Shown: positions 1 to 9,234, counted from the stretch's first letter. The stretch: 64,000 nucleotides of DNA from DATGPD01 sp041398565 (GCA_041398565.1 JAWKUN010000004.1:744001-808000), one strand, 5' to 3'. Notes: generated from the letters alone by a model not told the origin. A program made the numbers and translations.

Positions 1-649
1 CGGCGCCGCCGACGACGTCGGACGGCCAGTGGTGCAACCCCAGCACGCGCGCGGCACCGACGGCCAGGACGATGGCCAAGAGTGCGGCATCACGGCCGCG
101 CGAAGCGCCGACGAGTGTCCCTTCTCCGCGGCGCGAAGCGCCGACGAGGGGGAGCGCCAGCGTGCACACCGTGGTCACGTGCCCGGAAGGCCACGAGTGG
201 CCGCCGCCGTACGGCCGCGTCCGATCGATCAGAGCCTTGATGACAGGGGCCACCGCGCTGGCCGCGAGCACGGCCAGCAGGATCGTCTGCCGGCGGTTGG
301 CGCTCCGCGACCACACCAGCACGGCTGCGACCACCACCGCGGCGAGGTAGCCGTCGCCGAGGCTCGCCACCGCGGCGAGAACCAGGCGCACTCCGGCGTT
401 GCCGGACACCCCGAGGCCGACCTCGATCGCGTCGTGTAGCCAGTCCTCACCCAGCACCTGCTCCAGGAGGTAGACGCCACCGCTGGCGAGCAACAGCGCC
501 GGCCCGAACCACAACGGCACCCAGTGTGCCCGCGCTGCGACGTCTGCGGCCGCACCTCCATCCACCGGCGAGACGCTGCGCTCGGGCGGCGCCGCCTGCT
601 CCGTGCATGGCCCCGCCGTGTCGCTCACTTGCTGTCGCCGCGTTTCCAT
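1..649 (-). CDS. PAP2-family membrane phosphatase, C-terminus cut by window edge
   Basis: Membrane phosphatase of the PAP2 family, which dephosphorylates phosphatidic acid, undecaprenyl pyrophosphate or related lipids. The ATG at 647-649 opens an uninterrupted frame to the left edge (216 codons). The three family motifs are readable in order: K-A-L-I-D-R-T-R-P (Kx6RP), then S-W-P-S-G-H, then A-R-V-L-G-L-H-H-W-P-S-D (SRxxxxxHxxxD type, with Ala in place of Ser). Hydrophobic segments precede the first motif. The stretch between motifs 2 and 3 contains LVGASR twice, from a 33-bp in-frame duplication. The substrate cannot be decided from sequence. Confidence 0.8.
   Translation of the reverse strand, partial: METRRQQVSDTAGPCTEQAAPPERSVSPVDGGAAADVAARAHWVPLWFGPALLLASGGVYLLEQVLGEDWLHDAIEVGLGVSGNAGVRLVLAAVASLGDGYLAAVVVAAVLVWSRSANRRQTILLAVLAASAVAPVIKALIDRTRPYGGGHSWPSGHVTTVCTLALPLVGASRRGEGTLVGASRGRDAALLAIVLAVGAARVLGLHHWPSDVVGGA
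98..148. repeat. 18-bp direct repeat, in frame inside the PAP2 gene
   Basis: An identical 18-bp word lies at 98-115 and 131-148, spaced by 33 bp, so the copy adds 11 codons without breaking the frame. On the minus strand each copy encodes LVGASR. The duplication falls between the second and third catalytic motifs. Confidence 0.75.
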
Positions 650-932
650 GATGGCTGGCTCGACCGCACACGGAGTCGGCGGACATCGGACCCGAGCGCG
701 GCCTGACCGCGACTACGAACAGCGGTGCGACACGCCCACCGCTCCGGCGAGCCGAGCAAGAGACTAGCTGGCGATGTCCCCGACTTCGACGATGCGGTGC
801 GCTGGGGCGCGAAATCGCGCCGCACACCGCCAGGCCGAGACCACCACGGCGCCCGGACGCCTCGCCGCGGCGAAACGCGGCGGCGCGACGCGATCGCACC
901 GGCCGGGTAGCCCCCCTCCGCGGCCGCGCGCC
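650..932. other. Intergenic stretch, no supported gene
   Basis: I see no convincing gene, tRNA or terminator here. Short open frames exist on both strands, but none has a start, ribosome binding site and recognisable protein together. It lies just beyond the ppdK 3'-end copy, so it may be the sequence that originally followed ppdK. Confidence 0.5.
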
Positions 933-1148
933 CTACGCGAACACCGACTCGTCGTACTCCGCCTCGCGCAGCTTGGCCTGTGCCGCCGCCAGGCGGGCGA
1001 TCGGCACGCGCGGCCCGGAGCACGACACGTAGTCGAGGCCGATGAAGTGGCAGAAGCGGATCGAGTCGGGATGGCCGCCGTGCTCGCCGCAGATGCCGAC
1101 CTTCAGGTTCGGGCGCGCCTGCCGACCCCACTGCACCGCCGTCTGCAT
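933..1148 (-). pseudogene. Exact duplicate of the 3' end of ppdK (71 codons)
   Basis: These 216 bp are, by eye, identical to 4888-5103, the last 71 codons plus stop of the intact pyruvate phosphate dikinase gene. The fragment begins at an internal ATG (M-Q-T-A-V-Q-W) and keeps the stop, so it would encode a 71-residue C-terminal piece of the PEP-binding barrel, which cannot be functional alone. Identity ends within a base or two of that ATG and at the stop. No ribosome binding site precedes it. It lies 21 bp beyond the stop of the broken FG-GAP gene. It could also be an assembly artefact. Confidence 0.85.
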
Positions 1149-1169
1149 CAGCCGACTGGACTCTAGACT

Positions 1170-2844
1170 CTAGTAAGGCCATCCCAGCGCCGCGCTGAGT
1201 GCACCCGGCGCTTCGCTTCCGACCCCGAGCACCAACCACTGCACGTGCACCATGCGGGGCGAGACCGAGCCCGTCACCGGCAGCGGCAGGTCGACGCACA
1301 CGTAGCCGACCCGCGGCGGCGATCGCCCCGCGGTCAGCGGCACCGTCGCCAGCACCGACGTCGCCAGCGCACAGCCCGTGAAGCCCCACGGCTCGAGCTT
1401 CAGCGGCAAAGGGATGCCGCCCCACGCTTGGTTCGACAGCCCGGCCAGCAGCACCGCCGGCGCCCCGGCCGGCGCCTCGCTCAGGTGCACGCGTACGCCG
1501 GCGGCGCCCAGATCGACGGCGCCGACCCGCGGCGCGCCGCGCAGGGTGCCCCGGCACGCCGGCCCCTCCGGACGCAGCGTCGATGGCGGCAGTCGGAACA
1601 GCGTGACCCGCCCGAGATGCGACAAGGGGCTCGCACCCAGTCCGTACAGGGGCTCGCCGGCAGCGAACACCGGAAAGGTGTCCCCCGGATGCGGCTTGCC
1701 CATTGCCACCCCCAGCCCGAACTGCGTGAACCACTGAATCTCATCCAAGCCGGGCGTGCAGATCTCGATCTCGCGTCCGTCGCGCAGCAAGTACACGAAC
1801 AGCCGGTCACCAAGCTGGCGCACCGGGTCTGCGATCATACTGACGCTCGCCCACGACCAGATCCTGAACACCGTCCTGGTCGAGGTCGAAGCCGCTGGCG
1901 ATCACCTCGCCGAACGCGAACGCGCTGCCGTACGGCGGAAACGCCTTGCGGAACGTGTACAGCGCCGAGCCGTCGCGCCCCGACACCACGCGCACGACGC
2001 CGTTGTTCGGGTAGCGGCCGCTCCCCGACACCACGAAGTCCGGCACGCCGTCGCCGTCGACGTCGCCGCAGGCCGCGATCCCGCCCAGGCCGAGGTGGTC
2101 GTTGGGCAAGTCGCCGCGAACCTCGAGAAGCGTGGCGCCCGTGCGTCCGGACGCCACCCGCACACCGTCGATCGCCGCTTCCGCATAGCCGAAGTCGTCG
2201 CAGCCGTCGCCATCGATGTCGCCGACCTTGCCGAGGTTGGTGTTGCAACACCCCACCGCGAGGCGATAGCGCAGTCGACCGTCGTTGGCGTAGACGTAGA
2301 ACGCACCATTCTGGCTCGTCTCGCGGTCCACGGACACGATGAGGTCCGGTCGACCGTCGCCATCGGTGTCCAGGTCACTCAGCAAGTGATTGCCACCGTA
2401 GTTATAGACGTAGCGCCCGGCTGCCGCCTGAAACAGGACCGAGTCGTCGCGGCCGCTTCGGACCTCGGCCAAGGTGGGATCGGTCGGGAACTGACTGGCC
2501 CAGCGGGTCACGGCATAGTCACCGATGCCGTCGCCATCCCAGTCTCCTGCACGGTCAAGACGCAGCAACCAGTATCCCGACGGCACGGCACTCGCTCGAA
2601 GCAGCCGACCGGACCGTCCCGACAGTAGGAAGACCGAGCTGCGGGTCAGGCCGTTCTGCTGCCCGGTGCTCACCAGGTCCTCGAAGCCGTCCCCATCCAG
2701 GTCGCCGACGAACACGACGGGACCAGCGATCCATCTGACATCGAACTTGCCCACCGCGTGCCAGAGGATCTGCTGCGCCACGGGGGAGGTCGAGGCAGTC
2801 AGAAAGGCCAGCAGGACCAGACCAAGGAGTCGGTAGCGTTGCAT
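1170..2844 (-). pseudogene. Secreted FG-GAP repeat protein, frameshifted near its C-terminus
   Basis: The ATG at 2842-2844 gives a signal peptide (RLLGLVLLAFLTASTSPVAQ) followed by repeated Asp-rich FG-GAP/VCBS loops, for example GDLDGDGFEDLV, GDWDGDGIGDYAV, GDIDGDGCDDFGY, GDVDGDGVPDFVV and DLDQDGVQDLVV. Such repeats form calcium-binding propeller blades. The frame stops at 1807 just after VVGERQYD, but the protein clearly continues in another frame (RLFVYLLRDGREIEICTPG) to the TAG at 1170-1172. That implies one indel between about 1813 and 1835. The continuation is the Gly/Leu-rich C-terminal domain common on planctomycete secreted proteins. It sits 8 bp after the next broken gene and is probably co-transcribed with it. 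A sequencing error is possible. Confidence 0.75.
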
Positions 2845-2852
2845 CGTCGCCC

Positions 2853-4673
2853 TCACTGGATCTGCACGAACGCAGCCTTGCTCGGCATGCCTTGGCTGGT
2901 CACCAAGAACAGCATGTAGAAACCGCGCGGCAGCAGGTAGCTGGCTTTCGTGGGGACCGCGACCCGTACCGTCGACGGCGGCGTTGCGGGAACCGTGAAC
3001 GGCAGCTCGACACAACGCTGGTTGATGTCGGCATGGTGCGTCACCGATCCCACCCGCATGAGCGTGACCTTGGCGATCGACACGCCGAGGGGCAGTGTGC
3101 TGTGCGTGACGTTCTGCGGGCTGCCGTAGGGCCACACCCAGAAGTTGTTGGGTAACGTCGTGTTCTGCCCCAGGATCGTCGGCTGCGACGCGCCACAGTT
3201 GAGATACGGGGGCAGGAACACCTGGTAGTCGGCGACAGCCACGGTGGGAACACGGCCCGTCTGGTTCGTGCAGTCGGGCCAGGGACCGTAGTTGCGTGAC
3301 TCACCACCCCCCGTCAGTACCTTGCCGCTCGGCAACAGCACAGCCGTCGAGTGGTAGTCGCGGATGACCGCGTTTGCAGCCATCGAGTGCCACGCGCCGC
3401 CCTTGAAGAGTTCGGGTGTGTAGGCCGGCGCCTCGCAGCACCGCAGGTGCCGAAATTGCTGCTCGCCCACCGCGAGGATCGTCGAGGTCGGGGAGCAGGA
3501 CCGTGTTGAACAACCAACGGGGATAGCTCATCGCCGGCAGAGCCACCCAGGCACCGAAGCCGGGGTTCCAGGCCCGCGCGTCGCCGAGCACCACACCGAG
3601 GCGCCGGCAGATATGCCGTCAGACCGCCCATGGCGACGATGGTGTCCATGCCGCCGCCGGGCGACACCGAAGACATCACGCTCGACCCGTAGATCCGGGT
3701 GTTGGTCATGTTCCACGGGCCGGCCCAGGTGCGGGGCAGCACGAAGTGGTTCGTACTGACGCTGTCGCTCGGGTACCCAGAGGTGAAGAACGCCTGCGAG
3801 GTCAGAGAGTGGGCGCGGGGATACTCCCCGAGCGAGGCAGGCAGAAGAGCGCCGCTCGGACCCGGGAACGTGTTGTTCGCCCCATTCGCCTCCCAACCGC
3901 CGACCACACTCGGCGGGACCGGGCGCCACACCTGGTAGCTGTTGACATCGGTGCCCAGAAGGCCGGTACCCCCAAGCACGGCCAGCTTGTTCTCGTCCGC
4001 GGTATCCGGACCGAGCATGAGGACCGACGGGTACCAGCGTTCGGCATCGAGCGATGGCCCTGGGGTCCAAGTGCCGCCCGTTCCCGGAGCCGCCGGCGGC
4101 TCCCACACGTAGAGCATCTTCGCGCCGCCCCATGACGGCGGGTTGTTGTGCGGGCCATGCACCGTCGTGCCGCCTGCGACCACCAAGTGGCCCTCGGCGT
4201 TCCAGGCGTGGCCAGCGCAGAACAGGTCGCCGAGATCAGGCGCCAAGCAGATCATCGCGTTCCAGAACTGCGGCGTCGACGCCTCCGGATCGATGATGCC
4301 GAAGCGCAGGACGCGCTGTTCCCCTTGTCCCGTCCCGGCGTAGTCTGCGTAGTCCCAGACCAGCACGTGCCCCTGGTGAGCACCCCTCGGGATCACGGAC
4401 ATGTGGATCGCGTTCAACAACGTCGGCCATGGCGGGACGTTGGAGGTGCCACAAGACGGAAGGACCGCCGGGCTGCCCCCGTGGTTGTACGGCGCCATCC
4501 ACGCACCGACGTCGCAGGGATCAACCGGCGGCGGCTGGGCGGCGACCGATCGCACACCACCGAGCGCCCAGGCTGAGATCACGCACGCGAGAGGAGAGGA
4601 GAGGAGAGGAGAGGGGGCGACGACTGGCTTCCCTGCGCCGTCTCGCCACCGCGATGTTTGCAAACCGAGTCAC
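2853..4673 (-). pseudogene. Galactose-oxidase/glyoxal-oxidase-like secreted protein, two frameshifts
   Basis: The protein is readable only by joining three frames. The N-terminal frame reaches MGGLTAYLPA near 3605. A second carries VVLGDARAWNPGFGAWVALP to about 3485. A third carries YHSTAVLLPSGKVLTGGG and ends in the DUF1929 domain (KAAFVQIQ). Kelch-like glyoxal oxidase blades followed by DUF1929 are typical of copper radical oxidases and their planctomycete relatives. I did not assign the Tyr-Cys cofactor. The start is uncertain: a TTG at 4661-4663 is in frame, but the only good Shine-Dalgarno serves a GTG at 4671-4673, out of frame because of a GAGGA repeat. The end coordinate uses that GTG. 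Two indels plus the start problem suggest a pseudogene or poor sequence. Confidence 0.7.
4589..4615. repeat. GAGGA pentanucleotide repeat in the signal-peptide coding region
   Basis: Four full GAGGA units plus flanking partial units lie at 4589-4615. On the coding (minus) strand they read as TCCTC units encoding the Ser/Pro/Leu stretch just before the hydrophobic signal sequence. A five-base unit changes the frame whenever its copy number changes. Adding one unit would put the GTG at 4671-4673, which has a consensus ribosome binding site, in frame with the mature protein. Confidence 0.8.
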
Positions 4674-4683
4674 GACGACCTCC
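4671..4683 (-). promoter_or_regulatory. Shine-Dalgarno GGAGG with GTG start, currently out of frame
   Basis: On the minus strand GGAGG occupies 4683-4679 and a GTG occupies 4673-4671, a spacing of 5 bases. It is the best translation start upstream of the galactose-oxidase-like gene. Its frame terminates near 4521 instead of joining the main protein. Confidence 0.55.
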
Positions 4684-4887
4684 TTCGAAGAACTCCGACG
4701 CACTGAAACCATGCGTCGCTCCGCGGGAGTGTGTCCGACGCAGCGTCAGGCGGCAAGCCCCGGCCGCGCGAATGCGCGCTCGTGGCGATGCCACCCTTGC
4801 CGCCGCGCGCTGTTGCCGGCGCCGCATGCCGCGAACGCATCCTTCCAGCGACACGTGGAGCCGCCCGGAACGGGTACTCCGCAGCGA

Positions 4888-7686
4888 CTACGCGAACACC
4901 GACTCGTCGTACTCCGCCTCGCGCAGCTTGGCCTGTGCCGCCGCCAGGCGGGCGATCGGCACGCGCGGCCCGGAGCACGACACGTAGTCGAGGCCGATGA
5001 AGTGGCAGAAGCGGATCGAGTCGGGATGGCCGCCGTGCTCGCCGCAGATGCCGACCTTCAGGTTCGGGCGCGCCTGCCGACCCCACTGCACCGCCGTCTG
5101 CATGAGGCGGCCGACGCCCTTGACGTCGAGCACCTCGAACGGGTTGTCGCGCAGGATCGCCTCCTTCTGGTAGAGCGGCAGGAACTTGTTCTCGGCGTCC
5201 TCGCGCGAGAAGGAGAACGTGGCCTGGGTGAGGTCGTTGGTGCCGAACGAGAAGAACTCGGCCGACTGCGCCAGCGGGCCGGCGCGCATGCAGGCGCGCA
5301 CCACCTCGATCATGCTGCCGAAGCGGAACGGGATCTTGCGCCCGGCCTGCTTCTCCACCTCCGGGTGGACGCGGTCGACGATCTGGCGCACGCGGCGCAG
5401 CTCCTGCGCGGTGCACACCTGCGGCACCATGATCTCCGGGTGCACGTCGATGCCCTTCGCCGCGCACTCGGCCGCCGCCTCGAGGATGGCGCGCACCTGC
5501 ATCGAGTAGATCTCCGGGTAGGTGATCCCGAGGCGGACGCCGCGGTGGCCGAGCATCGGGTTCACCTCGGCGAGCGCGTGCACCTTGGCCAGCATCGCTT
5601 CCTTGCGGCGCAGCATCTCGGCGATGCGATGCGAACTCTGGTAGCGCGCCAGCGATCCGTGCAGGCTGTCGAGGCTGTCGACGAACTGCTTGTGCAGGTC
5701 GGGGTCGAGCAAGCGCAGCGTGTCGGGCAGCTCGCCCATGCTGCGGATGGCCCGACGCAGGTCACGCAGGTGACGGATCTCGAACTCGAGCTGTTCGGCG
5801 GTAGGGAGGAATTCGTGGATCGGCGGGTCGAGCAAGCGCACCGTCACCGGCTGGCCAGCCATCGCCTCGAACAGGCCGGCGAAGTCGGCGCGCTGGATCG
5901 GCAGCAGGCGGTCGAGCGCCGCCTGCCGCTCCTGCGGCGTGTCGGCCAGGATCATCTCCTGCACGATCGGCAAGCGGTCGGCGTCGTTGAACATGCGCTC
6001 CGTACGACACAGCCCGATGCCCATCGCCCCGTAGCGTCGAGCCCGCTGCGCGTCGCGCGGCGTGTCGGCGTTGGCGAACACCCTGAGCCGGGCCGTCTCG
6101 TCGGCCCAGCCGAGCAGCGTGCCGAACTCCGGGAAGAACTCGGCCTCCACCGTCGGGATGCGGCCCAGGTAGACGTCGCCGGTGCTGCCGTCGATGGTGA
6201 TCACGTCGTTCTCCGCCAACTCGTGGTCACCGATCCGGGCGCGGCGGGCACGCTGGTCGATCACCATGGCGTCGCAGCCCGACACGCACGGCTTGCCCAT
6301 GCCGCGCGCCACCACCGCGGCGTGCGAGGTCTTGCCACCACGGCTGGTGAGGATCCCTTGCGCCACGAAGAACCCGTGGATGTCGTCGGGCTTGGTCTCC
6401 TCGCGCACCAGGATCACGCGCTCGCCGGCCTTGCCCATCACCTCGGCGGTGTCGGCGTCGAACACGATCTTGCCCGACGCAGCCCCCGGCGACGCCGGCA
6501 GCCCCCGCCCCGCCGACTCGACGCCGTGCGCGGGCGCCAGGGTCGGCACGAGGAGTTGCTCGAGGAGCATCGGGTTGACGCGCAGCAGCGCGCGTTGTTT
6601 GTCGATCAGCCCCTCCTCGTGCATGGCCACCGAGGTGATGACGGTGGCGCGCGCGTTCATCTTGCCGTTGCGCGTCTGCAGGCAGAACAGGCGCCCGCGC
6701 TCGATGGTGAACTCGAAGTCCTGCACCTCGCGGTAGTGCCCTTCCAGCTTGTCACGCAGTGTGCACAACTCGCGGTAGAGGCCGGGCATCTCCTGCTGCA
6801 TCGCCTGCAGCGGCTTCGGAGTGCGGATGCCGGCGACCACGTCTTCGCCCTGGGCGTTGGTGAGGTACTCGCCGTACAGCTCGTGCTCGCCGGTCCCCGG
6901 GTTGCGGGTGAAGCCGACCCCGGTGGCCGAATCGTCGCCGAGGTTGCCGAATACCATGGTGCAGATGTTGACCGCCGTGCCGTTGGCCATGTCCGGCGTG
7001 ATCTTGAACTGCCGGCGGTAGTCGACGGCGCGACGCCCCATCCACGAGCGGAACACCGCGCCGATGGCGATCTCGAGCTGTTGGTAAGGATCGGTGGGGA
7101 AGGCCTGACCGGTGTGCCGGCCGACCAGATCGGCGAAGGTGGTCGCCAGCTCCTGCAGCGCGTCGGCGCCCAGCTCGACGTCCTGGCTGACCCGTTGGCG
7201 CTGCTTCGTCGCCGCCATCGCCTCGTCGAAGACGCTGTCGGCGACGCCGAGCGCGATCTTGCCGAACAGCTGCGTGAAGCGCCGCTGCGCGTCCCAGCCG
7301 AAGCGCGGATTGTCGGTAGCGGCGATGAGGCCCTGCAGACTGTCCGCGTTGAGACCGAGGTTGAGGACGGTGTCCATCATGCCCGGCATCGACATCGCCG
7401 AGCCCGAGCGCACCGACACCAGCAGCGGATCGCGGGCGCCGCCGAACGTCTTGCCGGTCTTCTTCTCGAGCGCGGCCATGTGCGCGCGCACCTCGGCCAT
7501 CAGCCCATCGGGCATGCGGTCGTGTTCGAGGTAGGCCCGGCACGCCTCGGTGCTGATGACGAAGCCGGGTGGCACGTTGAGCCCGATCCGGGTCATCTCG
7601 CACAGGTTGGCGCCCTTGCCGCCGAGCAGCATCTTGTCGCGACCGTCGCCCTCCTCGAAGGCGTACACGAACTTGCGCGTCGTCAT
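4888..7686 (-). CDS. ppdK: Pyruvate, phosphate dikinase
   Basis: Interconverts pyruvate + ATP + Pi and PEP + AMP + PPi in the cytoplasm, at the glycolysis/gluconeogenesis node. The protein is 932 residues, slightly longer than the usual 870-900. The N-terminus has the ATP-grasp region (FEEGDGRDKMLLGGKGANLCEM, then SVRSGSAMSMPGMMDTVLNL). The phosphohistidine motif GGKTSHAAVVARGMGKPCVSG places the catalytic His at about residue 455. The C-terminal PEP/pyruvate barrel includes SFGTNDLTQATFSFSRED and GICGEHGGHPDSIRF, with the catalytic Cys in that last motif. The ATG at 7684-7686 is the natural start. The last 216 bp are repeated at 933-1148, beyond a 3.7-kb segment. No regulatory-protein gene is adjacent. 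Confidence 0.96.
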   Translation of the reverse strand: MTTRKFVYAFEEGDGRDKMLLGGKGANLCEMTRIGLNVPPGFVISTEACRAYLEHDRMPDGLMAEVRAHMAALEKKTGKTFGGARDPLLVSVRSGSAMSMPGMMDTVLNLGLNADSLQGLIAATDNPRFGWDAQRRFTQLFGKIALGVADSVFDEAMAATKQRQRVSQDVELGADALQELATTFADLVGRHTGQAFPTDPYQQLEIAIGAVFRSWMGRRAVDYRRQFKITPDMANGTAVNICTMVFGNLGDDSATGVGFTRNPGTGEHELYGEYLTNAQGEDVVAGIRTPKPLQAMQQEMPGLYRELCTLRDKLEGHYREVQDFEFTIERGRLFCLQTRNGKMNARATVITSVAMHEEGLIDKQRALLRVNPMLLEQLLVPTLAPAHGVESAGRGLPASPGAASGKIVFDADTAEVMGKAGERVILVREETKPDDIHGFFVAQGILTSRGGKTSHAAVVARGMGKPCVSGCDAMVIDQRARRARIGDHELAENDVITIDGSTGDVYLGRIPTVEAEFFPEFGTLLGWADETARLRVFANADTPRDAQRARRYGAMGIGLCRTERMFNDADRLPIVQEMILADTPQERQAALDRLLPIQRADFAGLFEAMAGQPVTVRLLDPPIHEFLPTAEQLEFEIRHLRDLRRAIRSMGELPDTLRLLDPDLHKQFVDSLDSLHGSLARYQSSHRIAEMLRRKEAMLAKVHALAEVNPMLGHRGVRLGITYPEIYSMQVRAILEAAAECAAKGIDVHPEIMVPQVCTAQELRRVRQIVDRVHPEVEKQAGRKIPFRFGSMIEVVRACMRAGPLAQSAEFFSFGTNDLTQATFSFSREDAENKFLPLYQKEAILRDNPFEVLDVKGVGRLMQTAVQWGRQARPNLKVGICGEHGGHPDSIRFCHFIGLDYVSCSGPRVPIARLAAAQAKLREAEYDESVFA

Positions 7687-7899
7687 CGTCGTTCTCGTCT
7701 GCAGTCACACACTGCCTGCCCACGACGATCCTGCGTCCCGGCGACCGTCACCGAGACGGAGCGGCCGGGTCCGTGAACCGCGGGCGAGCGGCCGCCGGCC
7801 GCACTGGTGGGTAGACGCCGCGCGCCGGGCCGGTGTTTCGAACCGTCGGGTCCGGCCCCCCCGTCACGGTTCACGGCGGGTCCCGCGCCATATCCTGGG

Positions 7900-7940
7900 C
7901 TGCAAGTGCCGCGAATCCTCGCGCCACGCGCGAGTTCGGC
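7900..7940. repeat. 41-bp degenerate repeat, copy A
   Basis: It matches 16877-16917 at 35 of 41 positions in the same orientation. Part of its reverse complement also recurs at about 33893-33914. It lies exactly where the Fic-family remnant loses its homology. Confidence 0.5.
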
Positions 7941-8438
7941 CGTGCGCCCGAGCGAGTCCACGGCGTCCGAACTCTCCTGGCTGCGACAGATGGCGGCGTG
8001 CAACTCCTTCACGTACAAGGTCGACAGACTCCGCGCGTTCTTGACGAATGCGAAGAGACCCTCGGCCGCTTCGCGGTGATCGCTCAGCACCCGGATCAGA
8101 TGATCCGCGGGCATGTTGGTGGCGCCGTGCGGCACGTAGGCCGCGTCGAAACCCTGCTCGACCAGCGTCAGGGTCACTCCCGCATCGAGCGTCTACAGCC
8201 TCTCGATGAGTCCCGTCTGGATGCTCCATTGGCGGACCATCCGCTGCACGAATCGCTCCAAGGCAGCGGAACCCTCGAGTTCGCGCCGACGACTCTGCCA
8301 GGCCGCGCGCAACGTGGCGAGCTGACCGCTGGCAAGCCGCACGTGACCGTCGGGCAAGTCCTCGATCGGACGCCAGGTGTGCACGGAGGTTCTCGTCGTC
8401 GATGAAGTGTCCGGGGCGCGGCGACCCTCGCAGATCAT
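7941..8438 (-). pseudogene. Fic-family protein remnant with an in-frame stop and missing catalytic half
   Basis: The minus-strand frame reads like the N-terminal part of a Fic/DOC protein: RPIEDLPDGH, then ERFVQRMVRQWSIQTGLIER, then L-stop-TLDAGVTLTLVEQGF, then FVKNARSLSTLYVKELHAAI. In intact relatives the position of the stop is Tyr, so a TAC-to-TAG change at 8193-8195 explains it. Homology ends near 7941 at DSLGR, where a repeated 41-bp element begins. The Fic core (HPFxxGNGR), which transfers AMP to target proteins, is absent. The first codons are uncertain. It is a dead gene; no antitoxin partner is visible. Confidence 0.65.
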
Positions 8439-8526
8439 TCACATCCAGCCCGTGCCTGCAACCGTCCGGCGGTGGCACACTCCCTCCGACGCGGAATGCG
8501 GCGACATCCACGCCGCGAAGCTCGCT

Positions 8527-9234
8527 TCACGCCTTGACGAAGCGCATCACGTAGTTCTCGTGCAGGAACGAGCTGTCCTCGTCGCGCACCTTGCGGAAGC
8601 CGGCCGCCTCGATCTCGCGCGTGACCTCGTCCTGGCCGGCGCGGACGTGCTCGAGGATCCACGGGCGGCTGGTGCCCGGGATGCGGATGAAGTCCACCAC
8701 CAGCAGGGTGCCGGACGGACGGAGCGCGCGGTGGATCGAGGCCAGCGTGTTCTTGGGGTATTCGAAGTGGTGGTAGGTGTCGCACACGAACACCGCGTCG
8801 ACGCTGGCGGGCGGCAGCTCGACGCTGCGGTCGCTGCAGAGCACCGCCTCGACGTTGGCCAAACTGCGTTGTTTGGCGACGTCGCGGATGTGATCGATGA
8901 AGCGCGGCGCGATGTCGACGGCGTACACACGTCCCTCGTCGCCGACGCGCGTGGCGAACAAGAACGTGAACAGGCCGGTTCCAGCACCGACGTCGGCGAC
9001 GGCCATGCCCTCGCGCACGCCGGCCAGGGCCGCGATCTTGCCTCGTTGCGCGAAGATCTCGCGGCTCTCGCCCTCGAAGCGCTGCTCGTACTTGGCGACG
9101 TCGAGCGCCGGATCGACGAAGTCCTGGTTGATCCCGGGCTTGACGCTCGTCTCCGCCACCGGCGGCGGCGCACCGTGGCAGGCCAGGGGCAACGACGCGG
9201 CGAGCGCGAGAACGGCGGCGTGGAGTCGTGGCAT
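8527..9234 (-). CDS. Class I SAM-dependent methyltransferase with lipoprotein-like signal
   Basis: A 235-residue protein starting at the ATG 9232-9234. The N-terminus (HAAVLALAASLPLACHG) looks like a lipoprotein signal with a Cys at the predicted cleavage site, so it may be exported and lipid-anchored, which is unusual for a SAM enzyme. The Rossmann fold is clear: motif I VADVGAGTGLFTFLFA, an acidic residue after the next strand (YAVDIAP), then VDAVFVCDTYHHFEYP and a strand LLVVDFIRIPG. Relatives are annotated as methyltransferase type 11 or 25, with unknown substrate. It diverges from the glycosyltransferase at 9437, with 202 bp between the starts that must hold both promoters. Confidence 0.85.
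   Translation of the reverse strand: MPRLHAAVLALAASLPLACHGAPPPVAETSVKPGINQDFVDPALDVAKYEQRFEGESREIFAQRGKIAALAGVREGMAVADVGAGTGLFTFLFATRVGDEGRVYAVDIAPRFIDHIRDVAKQRSLANVEAVLCSDRSVELPPASVDAVFVCDTYHHFEYPKNTLASIHRALRPSGTLLVVDFIRIPGTSRPWILEHVRAGQDEVTREIEAAGFRKVRDEDSSFLHENYVMRFVKA

Noticed and set aside
4429..7776. A 1115-codon open frame antisense to ppdK
   Set aside because: High G+C keeps antisense frames open. The translation is His/Arg/Ala/Gly-rich with no domain, and ppdK on the other strand is certain.
7683..8177. A 164-codon minus-strand frame as a whole gene
   Set aside because: Only its first 80 or so residues resemble Fic proteins. The rest is run-on through the repeat and the ppdK leader.
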